Below are positions 25,714 through 35,461 of a DNA stretch of 50,880 bases, in pieces. The DNA is taken from positions 1 to 50,880 of the forward strand of contig JAGVPB010000092.1 of NCBI GenBank assembly GCA_020052415.1, given 5' to 3'. The notes under the pieces were generated by a model, which did not search any database, was not told the DNA's origin, and saw only the letters and a program-made list of their open reading frames with translations. This DNA comes from Bacteroidales bacterium (GTDB taxonomy: Bacteria; Bacteroidota; Bacteroidia; Bacteroidales; JAADJA01). Numbering within the stretch: position 1 is the stretch's first letter; every line of letters begins with the position of its first letter. A program made the position numbers and the translations under genes.

Positions 25714-25770
25714 GTGGTGCAGTCTTCAAACTTTGTCCTTTTTACTTTGGTTGTTTGATATTTGTAATTT
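25714..25770. repeat. Dispersed repeat, copy 3
   Basis: GTGGTGCAGTCTTCAAACTTTG followed by TTTACTTTGGTTGTTTGATA is close to the copies at 21288 and 24867. It lies just upstream of the MNT gene. Confidence 0.7.
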
Positions 25771-25827
25771 ATTTGGTTTTGATTTTAAGGCACGAGTTAC
25801 AAGCTCGCGTCAGCGAAGGTTTGACTT

Positions 25828-26280
25828 TTAATTGAAAAGATACATCGTCCTTGCCTGTTCATCAGGCTTTCCAATTATATTGTTGATATAATCCTTACTG
25901 CTTACAAAGCTTCCTTTCCGTATATACCCTTCCCCATAAGGCATGCAAATACCCCAGGAACTTGATTGGCTGCAATTTTCAAAATCGGTGACTTTAACAA
26001 TCGTGTGCGCTTCAACGATTATGATACAGTATTTGTACTGCTTCGCTTCTGTCAAAACATCCCTGATGTTCGTCCCGGTAATGCTTATCGTTTTTGCAGC
26101 TTTTTGCTTTGCAATGTTATTAATACTTTGAATAGTAACCAATGAACTAATTTTTTCATTTTCAAATGCAGGGATTCCTTTCAGGAATTCTTTCATTGTT
26201 TCTCCGTCTGAACTCTGAGCCCAGAGATGCGAAAAACTCAGTGCCAAAACACCAATAATGACAGAATTAATTTTTTTCAT
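25828..26280 (-). CDS. Small exported protein of unknown function
   Basis: The 150-residue protein has a clear signal peptide (MKKINSVIIGVLALSFSHLWAQ, cleavage probably after about residue 21). I do not recognise a family. Two cysteines (in FENCSQ and GICMPY) could form a disulfide in the periplasm, and two short segments (YCIIIVEAHTIVKV and WGICMPYGEGYIRKG) look like beta strands. No operon partner is close. It is probably a periplasmic protein; the function is unknown. Confidence 0.6.
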   Translation of the reverse strand: MKKINSVIIGVLALSFSHLWAQSSDGETMKEFLKGIPAFENEKISSLVTIQSINNIAKQKAAKTISITGTNIRDVLTEAKQYKYCIIIVEAHTIVKVTDFENCSQSSSWGICMPYGEGYIRKGSFVSSKDYINNIIGKPDEQARTMYLFN

Positions 26281-26585
26281 AAATATAAGATTTAATGTTA
26301 TTACTCTTTGATTGATAATATACTTGGGTGTACTCTCATTGTTTATTTATATGGCTATTTTTGCTTTTAAAAGTGCTGTAAATTTTTTTCAGCTAATTCT
26401 GGCATATCTTGAGTGCAAACTCTCTTTGCAACTGCCTACAGGTTACAAAATAAATACTTTATGGATTATAAAAAATGTTGTTGAAGCTCATAAGTCAAAG
26501 ATAAATATTTTTGATTAACCAAGCATAAGTCTGCCACGCTGAAACCTTCACACATGAAACCTTAAACTTGAAACCCGGAACAACA
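26281..26585. other. Gene-free stretch with AAACCTTGAAAC-type repeats
   Basis: No gene is supported. The right part (26541-26613) is made of degenerate copies of a unit close to AAACCTTAAACTTTG and continues into the last codons of tyrS. Confidence 0.65.
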
Positions 26586-26613
26586 TCAAACCTTAAACTT
26601 TGAACCTTGAACC
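26541..26613. repeat. Degenerate short tandem repeats reaching into tyrS
   Basis: Five or so units such as GAAACCTTCACACAT, GAAACCTTAAACTT, GAAACCCGGAACAACAT, CAAACCTTAAACTTT and GAACCTT follow each other. The array crosses the tyrS stop codon at 26586-26588. Confidence 0.7.
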
Positions 26614-27902
26614 ACCACAAGGTAATAATTCTTCTTTCCTTTCTGCACCAGAATATATTTGTTGTTTAGAAGATCATTGGTTGTAATTTGCGATTCTTCC
26701 TTCGCTTTTTCCTTGTTTACTGCCACGCCGTTATCCTTCAGCATCCGGCGGGCTTCACCTTTGGAGAGAAAAATGCTGGTTTTTTCGGTAAGGAAATCAA
26801 CGATATTGATGCCTTGTTCCACTTCAGTCCTTGAAATCTCACTTTGAGGAACACCTTCGAAAACACTTAGAAGAACATCTTCCGGCAATTTTTTAAGAGT
26901 TTCGGTAGTGCCTTTTCCGAAAAGTATTTCGGATGCTTCCACTGCCTGATTGTAATCTTCTTCCGAATGAACCCGGATAGTAACATCCTTTGCCAGCGAT
27001 TTCTGCAGCAAACGGAGATGCGGAGCTTCTTTGTGCTGCCTGGTTAATTCTTCAATTTCCTCTTTCGAAAGCAGAGTGAAGAATTTGATCCACTTTTCAG
27101 CATCTTCATCTGAAGCATTAAGCCAATATTGGTAAAATTTATAGGGTGATGTCTTTTCAGGATCGAGCCAAACATTTCCACCTTCGCTTTTGCCGAACTT
27201 GGTTCCGTCGGATTTGGTAATGAGGGGGCACGTAAGTGCAAAAGCCTCAGCCTCGCCTTCTCCATCGGCGCTGTATTTACGGCGGATTAGCTCGGTTCCG
27301 GTAACTATGTTTCCCCATTGATCGGAACCGCCAAGCTGGAGTTTGCAGCCTTTGTTTTTGTAAAGCCAGTAATAATCATATCCCTGAACCAGCTGATATG
27401 TGAACTCGGTAAACGACATCCCGCTATCGAGCCGCTTTTTCACAGAATCCTTTGCCAGCATATAGTTGATGGTGATGTGCTTTCCCACATCGCGGATAAA
27501 ATCGAGAAAGCTGAAATCCAGGAACCAGTCGAAATTATTGACAACCTCAGCTTTGTTTTCTCCATCTCTGAAATTAAGGAACTTCATCAGTTGGTTTTTC
27601 TGACATTCAAGATTATGGTTGATCTGATCCACTGATAAAAGCTGGCGTTCTTCTGTTTTTCCCGAGGGATCGCCTACCCTTCCGGTTGCTCCTCCAACAA
27701 GGACAAACGGTTTATGGCCGCAACGCTGTAAATGAACCAGCAACATCACCGGAACAAGGTTCCCGATATGCAATGAATCGGCAGTGGGATCAAATCCGAT
27801 ATAACCGGAAGTCATCTCTTTTTGCAATTGCTCTTCTGTCCCGGGAGTCATATCATGGATCATGCCCCTCCAGCGGAGTTCTTCAACTAAATTCAGTTTC
27901 AT
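26586..27902 (-). CDS. tyrS: Tyrosyl-tRNA synthetase
   Basis: The ATG at 27902 gives 438 residues; a longer in-frame start is less likely. The class I motifs are present: HIGN in [13 protein letters not shown] and KFGKS in [13 protein letters not shown]. Tyrosine-binding segments ([33 protein letters not shown]) are intact. The C-terminal S4 domain (about 370-430, [17 protein letters not shown]) binds tRNA. The last residues (VQGSKFKV) are encoded by a short tandem repeat that continues beyond the stop, so this tail is probably a recent addition. It charges tRNA-Tyr in the cytoplasm. Confidence 0.97.
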   Translation of the reverse strand: MKLNLVEELRWRGMIHDMTPGTEEQLQKEMTSGYIGFDPTADSLHIGNLVPVMLLVHLQRCGHKPFVLVGGATGRVGDPSGKTEERQLLSVDQINHNLECQKNQLMKFLNFRDGENKAEVVNNFDWFLDFSFLDFIRDVGKHITINYMLAKDSVKKRLDSGMSFTEFTYQLVQGYDYYWLYKNKGCKLQLGGSDQWGNIVTGTELIRRKYSADGEGEAEAFALTCPLITKSDGTKFGKSEGGNVWLDPEKTSPYKFYQYWLNASDEDAEKWIKFFTLLSKEEIEELTRQHKEAPHLRLLQKSLAKDVTIRVHSEEDYNQAVEASEILFGKGTTETLKKLPEDVLLSVFEGVPQSEISRTEVEQGINIVDFLTEKTSIFLSKGEARRMLKDNGVAVNKEKAKEESQITTNDLLNNKYILVQKGKKNYYLVVVQGSKFKV

Positions 27903-28031
27903 GCTACAGAAAAATTTTTGCAAAGATAAACGGATGGAATTTATGATGTATGATTTAAGATATTTGATTTTAGATTGGAGTTTTCAAAACTAGATCTTTC
28001 CCACTAAATACTTTGGACTAAATACTCAAGA

Positions 28032-29804
28032 CTAATAAAACCTTTCGTCATCCTGCATGGGCTTAATATCCTTGATATTCAGTTGAAGATTTACAACGCC
28101 ATTCCATTCATTTTCTTCAATATGATAACAAATTCTGCAGGGTTTATTCCGGCTGATGTATTCAAGATGTTCGCTTTGCTGAAAAGCGATTGCGGGTATC
28201 GGGTAACCCCTGATATTCTGATGTACTACTTCGAGTTTGAGATGGTTTTTACCGACCGTCCTGGCAAAGCCGGTATCAATAACGTTGCTGGTTTGGAATA
28301 CCGGCGACATATTACCCGGGCCGAAAGGTGCAAACTGTTTTAATATCCTGAAAAACTTCTTTGTAATATCGTTAAGGCAAAGTTCTGAATCCACTTCCAC
28401 TTCGGGGGTCATCATTTTTTCCTGGATATGGTTACAAACATATTCTTCGAATCTGTCAATGAAAGTGGTAAGATTTTCAGGTTTCAAGGAAAGTCCTGCC
28501 GCATATTTATGGCCACCGAAATGTTCTAACAGATCGCTGCAATGATCTACCGCATCATAAACATCGAAGTCTTTAACCGATCTGGCAGAGCCGGTAATAA
28601 ATCCGTTGGATTTTGTCAGTACGATCGTCGGCCGGTAATATGTTTCAATCAACCTTGAAGCCACGATACCGATAACCCCTTTATGCCAGGTCGGATTAAA
28701 AACCACAGTGGATTTGGCTTTTTGCAGCCTGTCGTCATGAAGGATCATCTCCATGGCTTCCATTGTCGTTTGAGCGTCGAGGTCCTTACGTTCGGTATTA
28801 AAATCATTGATCATAGTCGCAAACTTTTCGGCTGATTCAATGGTTTCGGCGATCAGAAGCCTGACAGAGTTTTTTGCGCTTTCAATTCGCCCGGCAGCAT
28901 TGATGCGGGGTCCGATGAGAAAAACAAGATCGCTTATGGTTAGATCCCTGCTGAAAATATAATCATTATCATCAATCACCGATTTTACTTTCCGGTTTAT
29001 ACCGCTATATTTTAATATTGCCTCAATACCAGGCCTGGGGTTGGTGTTGACAAGCTTAAGTCCGTAATGGGCAAGGATCCTGTTTTCGCCTGTAATCCTA
29101 ACTATATCAGAGGCAATGCTTACAACAACAAGATCGAGATATTTTTCAAGTTCTTTAAACGGAATGCCATTTCTGACAGAATATGCCTGGACAAGCTTGA
29201 ATCCAACTCCGCATCCTGATAATTCATCATAAGGATAAGTGCTGTCGGGTCGTTTGGCATCAAGTACTGCAACAGCTTCGGGAAGCTGATCGCCGGGACG
29301 GTGATGGTCGGCTATGATATAATCAATGTTTTTACTTTTTGCATAAGCAATTTTTTCAACGGCCTTGATACCGCAATCGAGAACAATTACCAGTGAAAAA
29401 TTGTTGGCTGCAGCAAAATCCACGCTTTTAAATGAAATACCATATCCTTCCTCATATCTGTCCGGGATATAAAAGTCAACGTTGTTATAAAAGCTTTTCA
29501 AAAAAGTAAAAACCAGCGCCACAGCAGTTGTCCCATCCACATCGTAATCCCCGTAAACCAGTATTTTTTCTTTATTCCTTATGGCTATTTCAAGACGGTC
29601 AATAGCTTTATCCATGTCTTTCATAAGGAAAGGGTCATGGAGTTCATCGAGGGTAGGTCTGAAGAATGATTTTGCTTCATCAAAAGTATTAATCCCACGC
29701 TGAACAAGTAAATTCGCCAGGTTATAATCAACATTCAATGCATCGGCAAGATGTTGAACCGTCTCCCTGTCTCCCTGACTTTTTAAGACCCAGCGTTTGA
29801 CCAT
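28032..29804 (-). CDS. recJ: Single-stranded-DNA-specific exonuclease RecJ
   Basis: The ATG at 29804 gives 590 residues, the usual length. Metal-binding motifs of the DHH phosphoesterase family are present: YGDYDVDGT (Asp86, Asp88, Asp90) and ADHHRP (Asp166, His167, His168). The GPRINAAGR motif, the DHHA1 motif HFGGHKYAAGLSL and a C-terminal OB-fold-like region complete the protein. RecJ degrades single-stranded DNA 5' to 3' in recombination and mismatch repair. It is separated from the upstream permease gene by 175 bases and ends near a short repeat (ACTAAATACT units at about 28007-28025). Confidence 0.96.
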   Translation of the reverse strand: MVKRWVLKSQGDRETVQHLADALNVDYNLANLLVQRGINTFDEAKSFFRPTLDELHDPFLMKDMDKAIDRLEIAIRNKEKILVYGDYDVDGTTAVALVFTFLKSFYNNVDFYIPDRYEEGYGISFKSVDFAAANNFSLVIVLDCGIKAVEKIAYAKSKNIDYIIADHHRPGDQLPEAVAVLDAKRPDSTYPYDELSGCGVGFKLVQAYSVRNGIPFKELEKYLDLVVVSIASDIVRITGENRILAHYGLKLVNTNPRPGIEAILKYSGINRKVKSVIDDNDYIFSRDLTISDLVFLIGPRINAAGRIESAKNSVRLLIAETIESAEKFATMINDFNTERKDLDAQTTMEAMEMILHDDRLQKAKSTVVFNPTWHKGVIGIVASRLIETYYRPTIVLTKSNGFITGSARSVKDFDVYDAVDHCSDLLEHFGGHKYAAGLSLKPENLTTFIDRFEEYVCNHIQEKMMTPEVEVDSELCLNDITKKFFRILKQFAPFGPGNMSPVFQTSNVIDTGFARTVGKNHLKLEVVHQNIRGYPIPAIAFQQSEHLEYISRNKPCRICYHIEENEWNGVVNLQLNIKDIKPMQDDERFY

Positions 29805-29979
29805 GATAGTTTTTTGATTGCGTAAAAATAGCAAAAATTTTGCGGGCTATTGAAAAAAAATAATTCTCAATTTACTCAATTTCCGGGTAATTTAATCCTT
29901 TACAGAAAACACAATTAATCCGTGATTTTCTTAATCGCGACAGCTTTTGGGTGATTTAATAACTTTTTCAGTTATCTGA

Positions 29980-31221
29980 CTAAAAAGTGGATCGCATAGC
30001 TTCAACAGGATCCAGCCGCGAGGCAATATAAGACGGAACAATGCCTGCGATCAGTCCTATTGTAATTGACACAGAGACTCCAATAATTATATTAAGCAGT
30101 GTAAGGTGCAGTGTGAAAGGAAAATTCTGCGACATCAAAACCAGCGAATAAATTATCAATAAACCAACGATACCGCCAAAAAGTGACAAGAATACCGCTT
30201 CGAATAAAAACTGGAACAATATGAAAAATTTCTTGGCTCCCAGCGACATCTGGATACCGATTTGGCTAGTTCTTTCCTTTACCGAAACAAACATGATATT
30301 GGCTATTCCAAATCCTCCAACTAACAATGAGAAGCCACCAACAATCCAGCCGACGATAGCAATTACTCCAAAAAAAGCATCAAATTCCCGGGTTATTATG
30401 CTTGTTTCGTTAACCGCAAAATCGTCTTCAGCCTGTGGCTTTAATTTACGAACCGAACGCATTATCCCTGAAAGTTCGTCCCGCAATTCATCGTTTGAAA
30501 CCCCGGGCTTGGCCTTGACAAGTATTGTAGTTCCGACATCCTGAATGTCAATATAATTACGGGCAAAATTAGCCGGTATAATGGCCTGGTTGTCGGCAGA
30601 ATTACCGAAAAGATCATCTCCTTCTTTTTTAGCTATACCAATGACTTCAAGTTTACTTCCGAAAATTTTAACCTCTTTTCCAATCGCAGATGTTCCAGCA
30701 AACAATTTTTCAGCTATATCATTTCCCAGAATTGCCACATTATTTCCGCTTTGTGATTCCATTGGAGTAAAGTACCTTCCTTCAGACAGGTCAACAGGCA
30801 TTACCCTGTCAAAGTCGTGTGAAACGCCAAGAATTGAAACTTCTTCAATGCTGTTGTTTTTATACTTAACGGTCCTGCGAACTTCAAACATAAAGGCGCT
30901 TGCTTCAGCAGCGAGGCTTCTGCGCTGAATTTCACGCAAATCGGCGAGCTTGGGTTCAGGGCGTTTCCAGTATTTCCACCAGGGATAATCACTTCCTCCT
31001 GCCCAGGGCCATTTTTGAATAAAAAGAACATTGTCGCCCAATTCTTCAATGCTGTTCCTGATCGCTATTTCCATCGAATCAAATATGGTAAGGACCGAGA
31101 TCACAGAAAAAATTCCAATTGATATTCCTAAAAGGGAAAGAATAGTCCTTACTTTATTGACTATGATGGCCTGAAAGGCAAAAATGAAACTTTCGTTTAT
31201 TAGTTTAAGAATGAGTTTCAT
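29980..31221 (-). CDS. ABC transporter permease, MacB type
   Basis: The 413-residue protein is a standard four-helix MacB/LolE-like permease: N-terminal helix (about 22-45, RTILSLLGISIGIFSVISVL), MacB_PCD periplasmic domain (about 50-260), and an FtsX block with three helices near 285-310, 335-365 and 375-400, ending in ASRLDPVEAMRS. It carries the segment VSVKERTSQIGIQMSLGA typical of the family. No ATPase or membrane-fusion gene is adjacent, so its partners must be elsewhere. It could export a small molecule or peptide; the substrate is unknown. It is single-unit, unlike the double-unit permeases at the left end. Confidence 0.92.
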   Translation of the reverse strand: MKLILKLINESFIFAFQAIIVNKVRTILSLLGISIGIFSVISVLTIFDSMEIAIRNSIEELGDNVLFIQKWPWAGGSDYPWWKYWKRPEPKLADLREIQRRSLAAEASAFMFEVRRTVKYKNNSIEEVSILGVSHDFDRVMPVDLSEGRYFTPMESQSGNNVAILGNDIAEKLFAGTSAIGKEVKIFGSKLEVIGIAKKEGDDLFGNSADNQAIIPANFARNYIDIQDVGTTILVKAKPGVSNDELRDELSGIMRSVRKLKPQAEDDFAVNETSIITREFDAFFGVIAIVGWIVGGFSLLVGGFGIANIMFVSVKERTSQIGIQMSLGAKKFFILFQFLFEAVFLSLFGGIVGLLIIYSLVLMSQNFPFTLHLTLLNIIIGVSVSITIGLIAGIVPSYIASRLDPVEAMRSTF

Positions 31222-31342
31222 CGTTATTGTTCATTCAAATAAAACAGTAAAAATAAATTATTTGCCCCGAACAATACAAACAAATTTAATTGTTACTTTG
31301 TGCCATTCTTAAAATGATGTTGCAAATGTACAAGGAATCAGT

Positions 31343-32860
31343 ATGATGAAGAAAATTAACAGTGCCCTGATTTCGGTTTTTTACAAAGACAGATTGGAGG
31401 AAATCGTTAAGCTGCTTCAGCTGTTAAAAATTAAAATTTACTCTACAGGTGGAACTTTTGATTTTATATCCGGACTCGGCATTGATGCTGTTACCGTTGA
31501 ATCACTGACTTCTTATCCCTCTATTCTTGGCGGTAGGGTTAAAACCCTCCATCCAAAAGTTTTCGGCGGTATATTAAGCAGGCGCGGTGATCCCGGTGAT
31601 ATGGATCAGTTGAAACAATTTGAAATTCCCGAGATTGACCTGGTAATAGTGGATTTATATCCTTTTGAGCAAACCGTCGCAACCACAGCAGATGAAAATG
31701 AGATCATTGAAAAAATAGACATTGGCGGTATCTCATTGATCCGGGCTGCCGCTAAAAATTATAAAGATGTAGTGATCATTTCTGCAGTTGACCAATACGA
31801 TGAGCTGATACAACTGTTAAAAGAAAAGAATGGATTTTCAGACATCACCGACAGGAAATCCTTTGCCGCAAAGGCTTTTCATGTTTCTTCGCATTACGAT
31901 ACTGCAATTTTCAATTATTTCAATAAAAACAGAGAGGATGTTTTCAAGCAGAGTTTGGTGAATCCCGTTCATCTCAGGTATGGGGAAAATCCTCACCAAA
32001 AAGGAATGTACTTCGGTGATTTGAACAATATTTTTGAGCAGTTGCATGGTAAAGCCATTTCCTATAATAATGTGGGAGACCTTGATGCGGCCATTGGCCT
32101 GATTGATGATTTTAATGAAACTACATTTGCGATTTTAAAACATAACAATGCCTGTGGTGTTGCCAGCCGACCGAAGCTTGCTGATGCCTGGAAAGCAGCG
32201 CTTGCCGGAGATCCCGTTTCAGCCTTTGGCGGGGTTCTGATTACAAATGCTGAAATTGATAAAAATACTGCAATTGAAATTGACAAATTGTTTTTTGAGA
32301 TCATTCTTGCCCCGGGGTATCTGCCAGAGGCCCTGGAAATATTAAAATCAAAGAAAAACAGGATTATATTATTACGAAAACCGTTTCACCATCCTCTCCG
32401 TCAATTCAGGTCGGCTTTGAATGGGGTTATAATGCAGGACAGGGATATGAAAACCGAGAAAGCAGATGACCTTAAAGTTGTGACAAAAATTTCTCCTGCG
32501 GAAAAAGAGATTACCGAATTACTTTTTGCGAATAAGATCGTAAAACATACCCGGTCGAATGCCATCGTTATAACAAAAGATAAACAATTATGCGGGAGTG
32601 GTGCGGGTCAGACATCGCGTGTGGATGCGCTGAAGCAAGCGATTACAAAAGCCAGGGAATTTGGTTTTAATATTAATGGCGCTGTATTGGCATCGGATGC
32701 ATTTTTCCCTTTTTCCGATTCTGTTGAACTGGCACACAATGCGGGAATAAGTACAATTATTCAGCCGGGCGGCTCTGTTCGTGATCAGGATTCTGTTGAC
32801 TATTGCAATGCACATAATATGAGCATGGTATTTACAGGATACCGTCATTTTAAACATTAG
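31343..32860 (+). CDS. purH: Bifunctional AICAR transformylase/IMP cyclohydrolase
   Basis: The 505-residue protein catalyses the last two steps of IMP synthesis. The N-terminal methylglyoxal-synthase-like cyclohydrolase domain (1-190) has YSTGGTFDFI, GGRVKTLHPKVFGGIL and VVDLYPFE. The C-terminal transformylase domain has LRYGENPHQKG, KHNNACGVA, DPVSAFGG and the end ASDAFFPFSDSVELA with QPGGSVRDQ. A weak promoter (TTACTTTG at 31293-31300) lies 42 bases before the ATG. The following mreB gene is 84 bases on and may be transcribed from its own promoter. Confidence 0.97.
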   Translation: MMKKINSALISVFYKDRLEEIVKLLQLLKIKIYSTGGTFDFISGLGIDAVTVESLTSYPSILGGRVKTLHPKVFGGILSRRGDPGDMDQLKQFEIPEIDLVIVDLYPFEQTVATTADENEIIEKIDIGGISLIRAAAKNYKDVVIISAVDQYDELIQLLKEKNGFSDITDRKSFAAKAFHVSSHYDTAIFNYFNKNREDVFKQSLVNPVHLRYGENPHQKGMYFGDLNNIFEQLHGKAISYNNVGDLDAAIGLIDDFNETTFAILKHNNACGVASRPKLADAWKAALAGDPVSAFGGVLITNAEIDKNTAIEIDKLFFEIILAPGYLPEALEILKSKKNRIILLRKPFHHPLRQFRSALNGVIMQDRDMKTEKADDLKVVTKISPAEKEITELLFANKIVKHTRSNAIVITKDKQLCGSGAGQTSRVDALKQAITKAREFGFNINGAVLASDAFFPFSDSVELAHNAGISTIIQPGGSVRDQDSVDYCNAHNMSMVFTGYRHFKH

Positions 32861-32889
32861 TTTTTATTAGTATCAATTAATTTAGTTTG

Positions 32890-32897
32890 TACTTTTG
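32890..32897 (+). promoter_or_regulatory. -7 element of mreBCD
   Basis: TACTTTTG matches TAnnTTTG and lies 47 bases before the mreB ATG. No good -33 TTG was found at the expected distance. Confidence 0.45.
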
Positions 32898-32944
32898 AAG
32901 GTTTCAATTTTTTAATTATAAAATCGTCATAATTCAATATAATC

Positions 32945-33967
32945 ATGGGTCTGTTTTCATTTTTAACTAAAGAAATTGCTATTGATTTAGGAACTGCCAA
33001 CACGATAATTATATATAATGATAAAGTTGTTGTTGATGAGCCGTCAATTGTTGCCATTGAGCGGCAAACCGGAAAGATCATAGCTGTGGGTAAGAAGGCG
33101 ATGATGATGCATGGCAAAACCCATGAAAATATTAAGACCATCAGACCGCTGAGAGATGGTGTTATTGCCGATTTTCAGTCGGCTGAATACATGATCAGGG
33201 AACTCATAAAAATGATCTGGACCAAAAAACCACTTTTTCCGCCTGCCCTGAAAATGGTAATTTGTATTCCTTCGGGTATTACCGAAGTGGAGGAACGCGC
33301 AGTAAAGGATTCGGCAGAGCAGGCAGGGGCAAAGGATGTTAAGCTGATTCATGAACCCATGGCCGCTGCCATAGGAATCGGAATAGATGTTATGGAGCCG
33401 ACAGGAAATATGATCATTGATGTGGGCGGCGGAACCAGCGAAATTGCCGTTATTGCCCTCGGAGGAATTGTCAATAATAAATCCATCAGGATTGCAGGTG
33501 ACGATTTTAACATGGATATCGAAGAATATATGCGTAAGCAGCACAATATCAATATAGGCGAACGTACGGCAGAAAGAATAAAAATTGAAGTTGGTGCGGC
33601 TTTAACCGAAATTGATAATCCCCCTGATGATTATGCGGTTCATGGCAGGGACATGCTGACCGGGATACCGAAAGAAATCATGGTTAATTATGCAGAAATT
33701 GCACATTGTCTTGATAAATCCATTTCAAAGATTGAAGCAGCCGTTTTAAATGCACTCGAAATGACTCCTCCGGAACTTTCTGCAGATATTTTCAGGACGG
33801 GGATTTACCTTGCCGGCGGTGGCTCTATGCTTAGGGGTTTTGATAAACGCATCCATTTAAAAACCAAGTTACCGGTTCATATTGCTGAAGATCCTTTGAG
33901 GGCAGTTGCACGAGGTACGGGTATTGCGCTGAAAAACTTTGATAAGTTTAATTTCCTGATCAAGTAA
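32945..33967 (+). CDS. mreB: Rod shape-determining protein MreB
   Basis: The 340-residue actin homologue has the N-terminal membrane-binding GLFSFLTKEIAIDLGTANT, the phosphate loops MIIDVGGGTSEIAVI and LAGGGSMLRGFD, and an IHEPMAAAIGIG segment matching other MreB proteins. It polymerises with ATP under the inner membrane and directs the elongation machinery. It is followed by mreC and mreD in close order, so this is the elongasome operon; however, the usual next genes encoding PBP2 and RodA do not follow mreD. Confidence 0.97.
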   Translation: MGLFSFLTKEIAIDLGTANTIIIYNDKVVVDEPSIVAIERQTGKIIAVGKKAMMMHGKTHENIKTIRPLRDGVIADFQSAEYMIRELIKMIWTKKPLFPPALKMVICIPSGITEVEERAVKDSAEQAGAKDVKLIHEPMAAAIGIGIDVMEPTGNMIIDVGGGTSEIAVIALGGIVNNKSIRIAGDDFNMDIEEYMRKQHNINIGERTAERIKIEVGAALTEIDNPPDDYAVHGRDMLTGIPKEIMVNYAEIAHCLDKSISKIEAAVLNALEMTPPELSADIFRTGIYLAGGGSMLRGFDKRIHLKTKLPVHIAEDPLRAVARGTGIALKNFDKFNFLIK

Positions 33968-34015
33968 GCCCGAAGCCGCAATGATTATGAATTAATTTCA
34001 CAATAACAAACTGAT

Positions 34016-34834
34016 GTGCGGAATTTATTTGCATACATACTAAAACAGTACTTTTTTTTCCTCTTTCTGTTATTAGAGATTGTCGCTTTTTCCTTTGTTT
34101 TACAAAACAACTACCAACAGGCTACTTTTTTAAACTCCACCGGAAAAGTAGTCGGAACTGTCCTAAGCACATTCAATAATATTTCAGGTTACTTTTCACT
34201 CAAAAAAGCCAATGAATCGCTGATCAGGGAAAATGCCAGATTAAGAAATAAAATGGCCGATAAATTTTTACTGACCGACACTTTGGTTTACTACCATGTA
34301 GATTCATTGTTCAGATATATCGGCGCCAAAGTAATAAGCAGCACGATCAGCCACCAGAAAAATTACCTTGTTTTGAATAAAGGCAGTCTTCATGGTATAA
34401 AAAAAGATATGGGCGTTATTACAATGAATGGGATTGTAGGTACCGTTGTAGATGTTTCCCGTAATTTTTCAAGAGTGATGTCGGTTTTACATGTCAATAA
34501 TAAAATCAATGCGAGGATCAAAAAGAACAACCATTTGGGAACGCTTGAATGGAATGGAAATGATTACCGTTATGGTTATCTCACCGATATTCCAATGCAT
34601 GTTGACTTAGAGCCCGGAGACACAATTGTAACCAGTGGTAACTCTTATATTTTCCCCGAAGGTCTTATGATTGGAACCGTTGAAGAATATTATAAGCAAC
34701 CCAACGAGAAATTCAATAATGCCCTTATTTCTTATTCGGTTGATTATAACAATGTTTATTTTGTGTATATTATAGTCAATCTGAAAAAAAGCGAATTAAT
34801 GAATTTAGAAAGAACTCAATTAAATGACAGGTAA
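34016..34834 (+). CDS. mreC: Rod shape-determining protein MreC
   Basis: The frame starts with GTG at 34016, two bases inside an out-of-frame ATG; that ATG gives only a 10-codon peptide, so GTG is the true start. The 272-residue product has one N-terminal membrane helix (about 12-30), a coiled-coil (about 60-85, ANESLIRENARLRNKM) and the beta-rich periplasmic MreC domain (NYLVLNKGSLHGIKKDMGVI, GIVGTVVDVSRNFSRVMSVLH, GDTIVTSGNSYIFPEGL). It links MreB to the wall synthesis enzymes. Its end overlaps mreD by 11 bases. Confidence 0.94.
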   Translation: MRNLFAYILKQYFFFLFLLLEIVAFSFVLQNNYQQATFLNSTGKVVGTVLSTFNNISGYFSLKKANESLIRENARLRNKMADKFLLTDTLVYYHVDSLFRYIGAKVISSTISHQKNYLVLNKGSLHGIKKDMGVITMNGIVGTVVDVSRNFSRVMSVLHVNNKINARIKKNNHLGTLEWNGNDYRYGYLTDIPMHVDLEPGDTIVTSGNSYIFPEGLMIGTVEEYYKQPNEKFNNALISYSVDYNNVYFVYIIVNLKKSELMNLERTQLNDR

Positions 34835-35339
34835 GGTAATCATAAATATTTTCAGGTTTTGCATTCTTGTATTCCTGCAGGTACTGATACTGGACAATAT
34901 CAATTTCAGAGGTTTTGTAAATCCGTATCTGTATGTTTATTTTATACTCCTTCTTCCGTTTGAAGTACCGGGTTGGTTGTTATTATTTTCGTCATTTGCA
35001 ATCGGATTCTGCATTGATATTTTTAACGGGACCCTCGGAATACACACGGCATCTTCTGTACTTTTGGCTTTTTTTCGCCCAATAGTAATTAACAGTATTA
35101 CAAGCAGAAAAGAATTTGAGCCTGGCATGAAGCCCTCAATCAGCGACCTGGGATTTCAGTGGTTTTTTTCTTATTCCATTATTCTTATCTTTGTACATCA
35201 TCTTGCATTGTTCTATATCGAGGTTTTCAGGTTCTCTGATTTTTTTGTCACCCTGAGCCGGGTTATTTTCAGCACAATTTTCACCCTCTTACTTATTATT
35301 CTTTCGCAATACCTTTTCTTTAATCCTTCAAAGAAATGA
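34824..35339 (+). CDS. mreD: Rod shape-determining protein MreD
   Basis: This 171-residue integral membrane protein has about five hydrophobic segments and the pattern of Bacteroidota MreD (LDNINFRGFVNPYLYVYFIL, then GFCIDIFNGTLGIHTASS and RVIFSTIFTLLLIILSQYLFF). It is translationally coupled to mreC. MreD stabilises the MreC/MreB complex. There are 122 bases without a gene before the M14 protease; no terminator was seen there. Confidence 0.92.
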   Translation: MTGKVIINIFRFCILVFLQVLILDNINFRGFVNPYLYVYFILLLPFEVPGWLLLFSSFAIGFCIDIFNGTLGIHTASSVLLAFFRPIVINSITSRKEFEPGMKPSISDLGFQWFFSYSIILIFVHHLALFYIEVFRFSDFFVTLSRVIFSTIFTLLLIILSQYLFFNPSKK

Positions 35340-35461
35340 AATTTGATTCATGGTTTTATGTTGCGGATCATGAATAATGACAAGTGAAATAAGTGCAACC
35401 TTTTATAAATATGCAATGTCTTTTCACTGTTTTGTTGGCTGGAAATTAATACCCTTACAAT

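Noticed and set aside
34014-34046. ATG at 34014 as the mreC start
   Set aside because: It is out of frame and ends after 10 codons; the GTG at 34016 opens the MreC frame.
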